In this document: one piece after another, positions 1 through 6,063 of the stretch | Layout: every line of letters starts with the position of its first letter | Numbering within the stretch: position 1 is the first letter of the stretch | Origin: an uncultured Actinomycetes bacterium | GTDB taxonomy: Bacteria > Actinomycetota > Actinomycetes > Nanopelagicales > Nanopelagicaceae | Length of the DNA stretch: 7,552 bases | Reading direction: 5' to 3' | NCBI GenBank assembly: GCA_903907665.1 | Contig: CAIVOW010000197.1 | Coordinates: 1-7,552 of the forward strand | The notes under the pieces: model-generated | What the model was told of the DNA's origin: nothing | The model's input: the letters and a program-made list of their open reading frames with translations, nothing else | Database searches by the model: none | Made by a program: the position numbers and the translations under genes

Positions 1-1854
1 ATCAAACTTATTGGTACGAAATGGGCGCTCTACTGAGGAAGCACTCTTTTTCGATGAATCACCGACAGTCTTTGCAAAACGCTCTGCGCGATCATTATCG
101 CGAGATTTCTTTGAAGCCGATTTAGCTGTAGAAAGTTTTTGTGTGCCGGGCTTACTTCCAGGCTTACTTCCAGGTTTAGAACCGGGCTTTACATTGAATT
201 TATCTTCACGCTTTACAAACTTTGGCTTGTTAACGCGATCGCGACGCTTCTGCTCAGTCTCATCGACAATGCGCAAAACTTCTCGCTTTTCAACTAAAGG
301 TTTGTATACGCGTTCTTCTTTTTTAAAGGCAGGCTTTGCGGCAACTGGCTTTTCAAATTTCTTAGGCTCGAATTTCTTTTTTTCAGCAAAAGGTTTTGAG
401 TAATCCTTCTTCTCGAATTCTCGCTTTGGCGCTTCCCGATCAGGGCGTGCTGGGCGATCAGAACGTGAAGTAAATCCTCCATCGCGGTCACGCTTTGGAT
501 ACTCCTTCTTCGGATATTCACTCTTAGCCGGTCCATCGAATTCACGCTTGGGTCCACGATCGCGCTTTGGAAAATCACCAGGGCGCTGCTGTTGGGAAGA
601 ACGAGGGCGCTCACTAGATCCGCCAGAACGGCCACCACGTGAATTTCCACCGCGTTCATTGCGTCGAGGAGCTGGTTCAGAAACGATTACAGGAATACCT
701 GATGGCTCTTGAGCACCAGTAATCGCAACGAGATCATCGTGCATGGGATGTACAAAAGATTCCTTCAATTTAACACCCGCGCGAATTGCAAGGCCAAAGA
801 TGCCTTTTTTCTGCTTGTGTGTACCAATTGAAACAACTGTTCCAGTTGCGCCTGCACGAGCTGTACGTCCAGCGCGGTGCAAATAATCTTTATGGTCTTG
901 TGGAGGATCAACGTGAACGACTAATGAAACGTCATCCACATGGATTCCGCGGGCTGCAACATCTGTTGCAATCAGCGCAGTTGAATGTCCAAGTTTAAAG
1001 CCTTCAAGAACGCGTGTGCGTTGGCTCTGTGTTTTACCACCATGTAAAACGGATGCAGCAACGCCTTGTTGGCGAAGCTTATCTGCCAGCTTATCGGCGC
1101 CATGCTTTGTCTTTACAAACATAATAGTGCGACCCTCACGTGCTGCGATTTGTTGCAGAATTGTGTCGCGATGAATTTGGTCAACAATTAGAACGTGGTG
1201 CTCCATGTTTCCTGCAGTTGATTTCTCATTTTCCAAAGAGTGCGTAACTGGATCTTTTAAGAAGCGGCGTACGAGTGCGTCGACATCTCGGTCCAAAGTT
1301 GCTGAGAACAATAAGCGCTGTCCGTTTGGAGAAGTTAGATTCAAAATTTGAGTAACGATTGGCAAGAAGCCCATATCAGCCATCTGATCGGCTTCATCCA
1401 AGACTGTTATTTCGACGTCATCTAAAACCATGTACTTTTTCTTAAGAAGATCTTCCAAGCGACCAGGAGTTGCAACAATAATTGGTACTCCGCGCTTAAG
1501 TGCTGCTTGCTGAGTTGTGTATGACATTCCTCCAGCAACGACTTGTGAATTCAATCCAACAGTACGAGCCAACGGCGCAATAACTTCGCTGATTTGAACA
1601 GCTAATTCGCGAGTTGGAGCAAGGACCAAACCAAGTGGGCGGCCAGGTTTTGCTTTCTGTCCGGCCAAACGAGTCATCATCGCTAAACCAAATGCCAGCG
1701 TCTTTCCAGAACCAGTCTGTCCGCGACCAAGTACATCGCGTCCAGCAATTGCCTCAGGCAGAGTCGCTTTTTGAATAGGGAATGGGGTTGTTTTGCCTTC
1801 TTCTGTAAGCGCGGCAATCAGCGCAGGGTGAACACCTAAAGATTTGAACGTCAT
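1..1854 (-). CDS. DEAD-box ATP-dependent RNA helicase (RhlE-like), 3' end beyond the window
   Basis: This is an ATP-dependent RNA helicase, expected to act in the cytoplasm on structured RNA (ribosome assembly, mRNA decay or cold adaptation). The frame is open from ATG 1854 to base 1, giving 618 visible codons with no stop. The core motifs appear in order: Q motif with TTPFPIQ (Q28), motif I GQTGSGKT (45-52, K51), PTRELA (80-85), TPGR (129-132), DEAD (153-156), SAT (184-186), motif V ARGIHVDD (301-308) and motif VI HRAGRTAR (326-333). After about residue 395 the sequence becomes a basic, Gly/Arg- then Lys/Glu/Pro-rich tail of more than 220 residues, probably disordered and RNA-binding. It includes four KPGS/T units. 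ATG 1854 is chosen because the Q motif begins almost at once (MTFKSLG). Only a weak GGTAG-like ribosome site precedes it. The helicase assignment is firm; the RhlE subgroup is inferred. Confidence 0.95.
   Translation of the reverse strand, partial: MTFKSLGVHPALIAALTEEGKTTPFPIQKATLPEAIAGRDVLGRGQTGSGKTLAFGLAMMTRLAGQKAKPGRPLGLVLAPTRELAVQISEVIAPLARTVGLNSQVVAGGMSYTTQQAALKRGVPIIVATPGRLEDLLKKKYMVLDDVEITVLDEADQMADMGFLPIVTQILNLTSPNGQRLLFSATLDRDVDALVRRFLKDPVTHSLENEKSTAGNMEHHVLIVDQIHRDTILQQIAAREGRTIMFVKTKHGADKLADKLRQQGVAASVLHGGKTQSQRTRVLEGFKLGHSTALIATDVAARGIHVDDVSLVVHVDPPQDHKDYLHRAGRTARAGATGTVVSIGTHKQKKGIFGLAIRAGVKLKESFVHPMHDDLVAITGAQEPSGIPVIVSEPAPRRNERGGNSRGGRSGGSSERPRSSQQQRPGDFPKRDRGPKREFDGPAKSEYPKKEYPKRDRDGGFTSRSDRPARPDREAPKREFEKKDYSKPFAEKKKFEPKKFEKPVAAKPAFKKEERVYKPLVEKREVLRIVDETEQKRRDRVNKPKFVKREDKFNVKPGSKPGSKPGSKPGTQKLSTAKSASKKSRDNDRAERFAKTVGDSSKKSASSVERPFRTNKFD
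142..189 (-). repeat. Four tandem 12-bp units encoding KPGS-KPGS-KPGS-KPGT
   Basis: Four consecutive 12-bp units sit inside the helicase tail (residues 556-571) and encode three KPGS units followed by KPGT. The two central units are identical at the base level (aagcctggaagt on the minus strand), while the outer two differ at synonymous third positions or in the final codon. In-frame 12-bp repeats of this kind can change copy number by slippage without breaking the protein. Confidence 0.8.
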
Positions 1855-1867
1855 GAAACTACTACCA

Positions 1868-1893
1868 ATCGAGACATACAAGCGTGTCTCGAT
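1868..1893 (-). promoter_or_regulatory. 9-bp perfect inverted repeat in the helicase leader
   Basis: The arms ATCGAGACA and TGTCTCGAT are perfectly complementary and flank an 8-nt loop. The 3' arm ends 13 nt before the helicase ATG. In the mRNA this would form a stable hairpin directly upstream of the ribosome-landing region. No U-tract follows, so it does not look like an intrinsic terminator. It could be a leader control element or a DNA operator; no function is demonstrated. Confidence 0.5.
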
Positions 1894-1913
1894 TTGATCT
1901 AAATTGATCAATT
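1894..1913. promoter_or_regulatory. 12-bp palindrome with a phased TTGATC repeat
   Basis: AATTGATCAATT (1902-1913) is a perfect 12-bp palindrome. A second TTGATC at 1894-1899 lies exactly 10 bp from the TTGATC inside it, about one helical turn. The site lies upstream of the helicase and next to the leader inverted repeat, so it could be a regulator-binding site in that promoter region. It is AT-rich and could also be chance. Confidence 0.3.
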
Positions 1914-1969
1914 ACTGGTGTAGCCAGAAAAGACTCGCAAGTGAGATTCAAACTATATGAACCTCTATG

Positions 1970-1995
1970 GGGTTACTTCAAATGAAGTAATACCC
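1970..1995 (-). terminator. Hairpin downstream of gatD, possible terminator
   Basis: The arms TTACTTCA (1973-1980) and TGAAGTAA (1983-1990) pair perfectly. A G.U pair and three G-C pairs extend the stem past one bulged A. The hairpin starts 33 nt after the gatD stop on the minus strand, the right place to end the apt-murT-gatD transcript. It has no U-tract on either strand, so it may be a weak or factor-assisted terminator or an mRNA 3'-end stabiliser. Confidence 0.45.
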
Positions 1996-2028
1996 AATTG
2001 TAACTTATGAAATTACCACTGTTAGCCA

Positions 2029-2694
2029 CTAAATAATTGAACGTCGATATTTGGCATATTCATCTGCAAGCGGATCATTCACGCGTGGAAGTTCATTTCC
2101 AAGCGCACGTTCAAGCAATAAATCGGCAAATTCTGGATTACGCGCGAGTACAGCTCCATGTAAATATGTACCAAATATATTTCCTACTACTGCCCCATCA
2201 ACTCCACCAGCCCCATTTCCATGGCCTGTAATTACACGTCCCAGTGCTGTAATTCCATGCGCAAGATTTGTCTGGCCCCCATGATTTTCAAATCCCGTTA
2301 ATTCAATATTCAGTAAATCAGAATGAACTTTGATATCCCCTACAAATCGTGAAGACCCAGGAAGTGTTTCCATGTCGATCACACCTAGTCCAACTTGCTT
2401 AACTCCATTAGCAAAATATGAATTACCTAGAATTTGAAATCCGGCGCAGACCGCTAGGACAACGCGGTTTTTAAAATCAAAACCCTTAAGCGCCGTGCAC
2501 GAAAGTACTTGGGCCGCATCTTCAGCGCCACCCAAAAGATAAATATCGCCATCAGTTGGAATCACTTCGCGATATGACACATCAACAATATGCGCCGTTA
2601 CACCAGCTAGACCTGCGCGAAAAGCTAAGACATCTGCATTTCCACGATCACCATATGTACCTAGCAGTTCGTTATGAATACGGATGATCTTCAT
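2029..2694 (-). CDS. gatD: Lipid II isoglutaminyl synthase, glutaminase subunit GatD
   Basis: This is the glutaminase half of the MurT/GatD complex. It releases ammonia from glutamine for MurT, which amidates the D-glutamate of the lipid II stem peptide to D-isoglutamine at the cytoplasmic face of the membrane. The 221-residue protein is a class I, CobB/CobQ-like glutamine amidotransferase. The nucleophile is C83 in VLAVCAGFQILG and the catalytic histidine is probably H179 in GTYLHG. The N-terminal LLGTYGDRGN, the LLGGAEDA segment (53-60) and FENHGG (135-140) also match the family. The start ATG shares one base with the murT stop (TAATG), which indicates translational coupling. Cobyric acid synthase is the wider superfamily alternative, but the small size and murT partner argue for GatD. 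Confidence 0.93.
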   Translation of the reverse strand: MKIIRIHNELLGTYGDRGNADVLAFRAGLAGVTAHIVDVSYREVIPTDGDIYLLGGAEDAAQVLSCTALKGFDFKNRVVLAVCAGFQILGNSYFANGVKQVGLGVIDMETLPGSSRFVGDIKVHSDLLNIELTGFENHGGQTNLAHGITALGRVITGHGNGAGGVDGAVVGNIFGTYLHGAVLARNPEFADLLLERALGNELPRVNDPLADEYAKYRRSII

Positions 2695-3809
2695 TAGCCC
2701 ACCAACTCAAAAAACGCGGTGTATGCAGCCAAAACTTCAACCGGTCCAGCAAACTTCGCAGTAGCACTATCAAAGTCAGGAACTAATTCAGCAAGGACGC
2801 CTTGTACGTGAAGGCGATAAGCCAAATCCAAACCTCGCTCACCGGTCACCACTACATGCTTACCGCGAAGCCCCGAGAAATCAACATCCCATAACCACGA
2901 TGTATCAATACCGTCGACTTCTCGCGAATTCAAAATCAATATTACTTTTTCACCTTCGACTCCAGCCAGTGCTTCCCGCCACGATGCTGGATTCTTTGTT
3001 AATCGAATTGAACAATCTGCATTGATAAATTTCTTAGAGACTTTGCGCTCAAGTGTTGATAGATCAACCTCATGCCAAGGAACTACGAAATATTCAGCTG
3101 TTATATTTGCCAAAATCTGATTACGCATGGCGGCTGATTCGGCGCTAAATTTCTTATCCGAAACCTGATTAGTTAATCCGCATATGCACGAGTACATCCC
3201 GCCAACCCAATCAAGATAAGCCCCGCACGATGGACACACTGCGCCATCTGGATGTCTTCCAGCCATTCCCCCAAATGAAACTCGCACATTATTCGACGCA
3301 CTTGCTAACACGTAGTTCAAAAATGGATCATCAATGTCTGCAATAAAAGTAGCATCAGACTTAGATGCCATCTCTTTCCAACGATCTGCTACTCGTTTTA
3401 CTTCGTGCATCCGGTGTAATTGATCGCGAGTTAAATTGAGCAAAAGGACTGCTTTGGGTTTTGTAGCATCAACGACGAAAGGTAGGTGCAGTTCATCGAC
3501 TTCAAGAACGGCGTACTCGGACTTGGTCATCAACGCACTAGCAACACCTCGGGCAAGGTTTGATCCACTCTTTGAAGTAGTGACACTGCCAGCTGTAGAC
3601 ATAAAGCCAGCGAGCGCACGGGCAGTAGATGTCTTACCGTTTGTTGCTGAAACCAAAATAATTTTACGCCCTACGGATAACTGTGAGATCGCATTAGGGC
3701 AGAGAACGAGCAGTACCCGCCCAGCAATCGTCTCACCTGATTTACCAAGCAAAGTATGTGAAGTCCACCCGGCAAGGCGAGCAACAAACATTGCGAAAGT
3801 GAGTCTCAT
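2694..3809 (-). CDS. murT: Lipid II isoglutaminyl synthase, Mur-ligase subunit MurT
   Basis: This is the ATP-dependent amidase half of MurT/GatD, a Mur-ligase-like protein with a C-terminal DUF1727 domain. It uses GatD-derived ammonia to convert lipid II D-glutamate to D-isoglutamine, which supports peptidoglycan cross-linking. The 371-residue protein has the ATP-binding loop SATNGKTS (54-61), the acidic VLEVDE segment (101-106) and NLTRDQLHR (125-133). A zinc-ribbon insertion carries C192, C195, C208 and C210. That spacing is CxxC then CxC, whereas characterised MurT proteins are expected to have CxxC in both halves. D345 or D347 in VPDFDSA is a candidate for the Asp that completes the GatD catalytic triad, judged by position only. 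The start ATG overlaps the apt stop by four bases (ATGA), and the stop overlaps the gatD start. Confidence 0.93.
   Translation of the reverse strand: MRLTFAMFVARLAGWTSHTLLGKSGETIAGRVLLVLCPNAISQLSVGRKIILVSATNGKTSTARALAGFMSTAGSVTTSKSGSNLARGVASALMTKSEYAVLEVDELHLPFVVDATKPKAVLLLNLTRDQLHRMHEVKRVADRWKEMASKSDATFIADIDDPFLNYVLASASNNVRVSFGGMAGRHPDGAVCPSCGAYLDWVGGMYSCICGLTNQVSDKKFSAESAAMRNQILANITAEYFVVPWHEVDLSTLERKVSKKFINADCSIRLTKNPASWREALAGVEGEKVILILNSREVDGIDTSWLWDVDFSGLRGKHVVVTGERGLDLAYRLHVQGVLAELVPDFDSATAKFAGPVEVLAAYTAFFELVG
3180..3236 (-). other. Zinc-ribbon segment of MurT with CxxC / CxC spacing
   Basis: Codons for C192, C195, C208 and C210 are read directly as TGT or TGC. The second half reads YSCICG, with one residue between the cysteines instead of the two expected in this ribbon family. 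G211 follows as in the canonical knuckle, so the change looks like loss of one residue between the cysteines and not loss of the ribbon. See the finding. Confidence 0.6.
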
Positions 3810-4339
3810 TCCGGAAAAACCGTATGGACGTGGACATGCGGGAATTCCTTATTGAACTTTGCTTTTCCACCAAGGCCAGAGATTTCTAGCAAGATTGCCA
3901 CGCAATCAATCGTTCCACCGCATCGTTCAATCAACTTAGATGCTGCCTTCAATGTTCCACCTGTCGCCAGCACATCATCGAGCAACATGACGCGCTCACC
4001 TTCTAGAACGGCGTCCTGATGAATCTCTAAAGTATCAATCCCATATTCCAACCCATATGTCTCTGAATGAGTGAGATAGGGCAGCTTGCCTGACTTGCGA
4101 ATAGGTACAAAGCCTTTACCCGCATATCCAGCAACTGCGGCCGCCAAAATAAATCCTCGGGCCTCAATGCCCGCAACTAAATCAAAATTCTTAGAATAGG
4201 AAGCAATCTCTTCTACGACGTATGCGAAAGCCTGTGCATCTTTGAGCATCGGGGTTACATCTTTGAAGATAATCCCGGCCGATGGAAAATCGGGTACAAC
4301 TCGAATTAACCCGAGCGCATCAGCCTTGGAAGTACTCAT
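3806..4339 (-). CDS. apt: Adenine phosphoribosyltransferase
   Basis: This enzyme converts adenine and PRPP to AMP and pyrophosphate in cytoplasmic purine salvage. At 177 residues it has the normal length for the family. Visible family motifs are the adenine-site segment FPSAGIIFKDVTP (18-30), IEARGF (58-63), RKSGKLPY (81-88), the flexible-loop segment YGLEYGIDTLEIH (95-107) and the PRPP loop VMLLDDVLATGGT (117-129), with the two adjacent acidic residues D121-D122. ATG 4339 is chosen because a TATACT -10 box lies six bases upstream, which places the transcript start on the ATG. It is the first gene of a unit with murT (ATGA overlap) and gatD. In many actinobacteria apt instead sits beside secDF and relA, so this neighbourhood differs. 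Confidence 0.95.
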   Translation of the reverse strand: MSTSKADALGLIRVVPDFPSAGIIFKDVTPMLKDAQAFAYVVEEIASYSKNFDLVAGIEARGFILAAAVAGYAGKGFVPIRKSGKLPYLTHSETYGLEYGIDTLEIHQDAVLEGERVMLLDDVLATGGTLKAASKLIERCGGTIDCVAILLEISGLGGKAKFNKEFPHVHVHTVFPE

Positions 4340-4345
4340 GTCGTG

Positions 4346-4375
4346 AGTATAAATCGATTACCAAGCCCGTGCCAT
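4346..4375 (-). promoter_or_regulatory. Predicted leaderless promoter of apt-murT-gatD
   Basis: On the minus strand a TATACT -10 box (4351-4346) follows an ATGGCA -35-like box (4375-4370) after an 18-bp spacer. Six bases separate the -10 from the apt ATG, so initiation would fall on or next to the A of the start codon. No Shine-Dalgarno sequence is present, which fits a leaderless mRNA, a common arrangement in actinobacteria. Confidence 0.65.
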
Positions 4376-4412
4376 GACACCAATCCCATATCCTGATTAA
4401 TCTAGGTAATCT
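4374..4412 (+). promoter_or_regulatory. Predicted promoter(s) of the MFS transporter gene
   Basis: An ATGACA -35-like box (4374-4379, five of six to TTGACA) is followed after 18 bp by TAATCT (4398-4403). An identical TAATCT lies at 4407-4412 within a tandem repeat. The first -10 would give a very short leader carrying AGG; the second would give a leaderless or nearly leaderless transcript. The -35 box overlaps that of the divergent apt promoter by two bases (4374-4375). Confidence 0.5.
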
Positions 4413-4415
4413 AGG
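4398..4415 (+). repeat. Tandem 9-bp repeat TAATCTAGG x2
   Basis: Two perfect, adjacent copies of TAATCTAGG (4398-4406 and 4407-4415) end five bases before ATG 4421. Each copy carries a -10-like TAATCT and an AGG that could act as a weak ribosome site, so the duplication doubles both elements in front of the transporter gene. Confidence 0.75.
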
Positions 4416-4420
4416 TAGTG

Positions 4421-5653
4421 ATGAGTGAGAGAAAAGAGAGCTTAAAAAGCCCAGCGAAACTTCCCAGAAGTGTTCGTCTACTTCTTCTCGGAGTTTTGCT
4501 TTCTGCAATAGGCAATGGCTTGGTCTTCTCATTCCTCTTTATCTATCTCCACCAAGTTCGCGAAATCCCATCTGCAATTGTGGGCCTGATATCTGGTTAT
4601 GGCGCACTAGTTGGGTTGGTACTTGCACCCGTCGTCGGCTCACTGATTGATCACTGGGGCCCTAAATCAATTTTGCTTGGTTCACTTATCGTCAGCGCAG
4701 TTGGCTTCTATAACATGGGCTCAATCCATAGTCTTTTCAGCGCACTGGTAGTCACAACTATTTGCTCATTTGGACAAGCAGCAATGTGGCCCAGCCAGAG
4801 CGCAATTGCCGCAGAAATCACAACCGAAGAACAGCGTCCTAAATACTATGGCTCTCAATTTGCGCTACTCAATCTTGGAATGGGTCTGGGTGGACTCACC
4901 GCTTCTTTAGTTGTTAATACTGTTAACCCACAAACATTCGTCAATCTCTACCGTGGTGATGGAATTTCCTACATCGTTTATTTTGTCGTTATTCTCTTTA
5001 TTCGTGGGGTAGGCCATCGCACAAGTGCCGAGCGCGAAGTTAACTCAAACCGAACCGATGGATGGAAAAATGTTTTCGCTGATCGAGTTTTCGTAAAAGT
5101 CTGGCTAATTTCAATCGGCGCCATTTTATGTGGATATGCCCAACTAGAAGTTGGCTTTACTGCCTTCTCCTCCATGATTGCAAAAGTGCAACCCTCAGAT
5201 ATCGCGTGGGCTTTTGCTGCCAATACTCTCTTGATTGCTGCTGCTCAGCTGTGGTTTGTTAAAAAGCTTGAAAACTTTGATCGAACGAAATCAATCGCGA
5301 TTGCAGCACTTTTCTGGGCCGCCGCATGGATAGCACTTGCTTGCGCCGGGATAATTAGAACTCAAGCTCTTGCTCTCATTATTATCTGCCAGGTTGTCTT
5401 TGGCATTGGCGAAATGATCTGGTCACCGATTATGCCTTCAATTGTTAATCAATTAGCGCCAGAACATTTGCGCGGACGCTACAACGCGGCATCAACAAGC
5501 ACGTGGACGATCGGCACAATCATGGGCCCAGTCATTGCTGGAACTCTGCTTGGTGCCCAGCTGCAGTGGTATTGGATTGGTGGGCTAGTCGCAGGGCTTT
5601 TGATTGTTGCTGTTGCAGCTGTGCGCTTGCGTCTACCAAATAGAAGCCTGTAA
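4421..5653 (+). CDS. MFS transporter, DHA1-like, substrate unknown
   Basis: This is an inner-membrane secondary transporter of the major facilitator superfamily, 410 residues from ATG 4421. A GTG at 4418, one codon earlier, is an equally possible start. About twelve hydrophobic segments are visible, split by a hydrophilic loop near residues 197-222. The motif-A-like loop GSLIDHWGPKSIL (73-85) follows TM2. Its counterpart in the second half is LAPEHLRGRYNAA (345-357). Length and motifs fit the drug:H+ antiporter-like 12-TM group, but such calls rarely predict substrate. The gene is transcribed away from apt across an 81-bp gap and ends tail-to-tail with tRNA-Thr. Shared regulation with apt is possible, but a purine substrate would be speculation. 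Confidence 0.9.
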   Translation: MSERKESLKSPAKLPRSVRLLLLGVLLSAIGNGLVFSFLFIYLHQVREIPSAIVGLISGYGALVGLVLAPVVGSLIDHWGPKSILLGSLIVSAVGFYNMGSIHSLFSALVVTTICSFGQAAMWPSQSAIAAEITTEEQRPKYYGSQFALLNLGMGLGGLTASLVVNTVNPQTFVNLYRGDGISYIVYFVVILFIRGVGHRTSAEREVNSNRTDGWKNVFADRVFVKVWLISIGAILCGYAQLEVGFTAFSSMIAKVQPSDIAWAFAANTLLIAAAQLWFVKKLENFDRTKSIAIAALFWAAAWIALACAGIIRTQALALIIICQVVFGIGEMIWSPIMPSIVNQLAPEHLRGRYNAASTSTWTIGTIMGPVIAGTLLGAQLQWYWIGGLVAGLLIVAVAAVRLRLPNRSL

Positions 5654-5659
5654 TAAATC

Positions 5660-5734
5660 TGGAGCCTCAGGCCGGGATTGAACCGGCGACCTGTCCATTA
5701 CGAGTGGACTGCTCTACCACTGAGCCACTGAGGC
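5660..5734 (-). tRNA. tRNA-Thr (anticodon CGT)
   Basis: A complete cloverleaf reads on the minus strand: acceptor GCCTCAG/CTGAGGC (7 bp), D stem GCTC/GAGC with loop AGTGGTA, anticodon stem GTCCA/TGGAC with loop CTCGTAA, 5-nt variable region, and T stem GCCGG/CCGGC with loop TTCAATC. The anticodon CGT (5702-5700) reads ACG threonine codons. The discriminator base is T (5663), and the 3' CCA is encoded (5662-5660). Length is 72 nt plus CCA. It lies six bases after the convergent MFS stop codon. Confidence 0.96.
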
Positions 5735-5747
5735 GTTAACAACGGCA

Positions 5748-5753
5748 ATTCTA
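5748..5753 (-). promoter_or_regulatory. Possible -10 box of tRNA-Thr
   Basis: TAGAAT on the minus strand ends 13 bases before the tRNA 5' end, so transcription would start about seven bases ahead of the mature tRNA. No convincing -35 box is seen at the usual distance. Confidence 0.4.
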
Positions 5754-5826
5754 ACTGCCCAAAACTCCCTGCCTGCTCTCAGCAGCCTCACCGGACCACC
5801 CAAGCCTGACAAGACACTATGCGTAC

Positions 5827-6063
5827 ATGAAACGACATATAGGAATCCTGGCCTTCGGCTTAATGGTTGCTGCTGGCGTTACTTTCGCTCAAATTGGTCC
5901 ATCAACACCGGGGCTCGCATCTTCTTCCCTTGCTGCGAGCGTTTCCACTAGTTCGAATTTGGCCTCTCAACAATCAGCGCCAACTACTTCAGGTGTACAT
6001 ACAGCTTCATTCTCCACAAGTGCAAAGCACTCGATTAGTGGATCAAATGAAGAAGACGATTAA
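5827..6063 (+). CDS. Small predicted secreted Ser/Thr-rich protein
   Basis: I do not recognise this 78-residue protein. It opens with a basic n-region (MKRH) and a hydrophobic stretch to about residue 21, then a plausible signal peptidase site after TFA, just before Q22. The mature part, about 57 residues, is Ser/Thr/Ala-rich with almost no aromatic residues and ends in the acidic SGSNEEDD. It has no cysteine, so it is not a lipoprotein. It would be an exported, probably disordered small protein. No Shine-Dalgarno sequence is visible; a CACTAT hexamer six bases before the ATG has the spacing of a leaderless start but is a poor -10. Its TAA overlaps the stop of the convergent gene. The coherent signal peptide favours a real gene, but it could be spurious. 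Confidence 0.6.
   Translation: MKRHIGILAFGLMVAAGVTFAQIGPSTPGLASSSLAASVSTSSNLASQQSAPTTSGVHTASFSTSAKHSISGSNEEDD

Noticed and set aside
299..308. The histidine in helicase motif V (ARGIHVDD instead of ARGIDV) as an unusual substitution.
   Set aside because: As far as I recall this form is normal in actinobacterial RhlE-like helicases; note that the range given is in residues, at bases 931-960.
11..659. Open frames on both strands (11-403 plus, 294-659 minus) in the helicase tail region.
   Set aside because: Both are shadows of the continuous helicase frame, whose biased Lys/Arg/Pro codons leave other frames free of stops.
3436..3855. A 139-codon plus-strand frame across murT and the apt end.
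   Set aside because: It lies antisense to the conserved MurT ATP-binding region and has no recognisable domain or start signal.
4320..4532. A 70-codon minus-strand frame across the divergent promoter region.
   Set aside because: It overlaps the apt start and the MFS N-terminal region and shows no protein-like features; the gap is better explained by promoters.
5660..5734. tRNA-Thr as an integration site for a mobile element.
   Set aside because: No integrase and no duplicated tRNA 3' end is visible, and the flanks are ordinary genes.
5773..5785. Short inverted repeat CTGCT-ctc-AGCAG between tRNA-Thr and the small secreted protein gene.
   Set aside because: Only five pairs with a 3-nt loop and no U-tract, too weak to call a terminator or operator.
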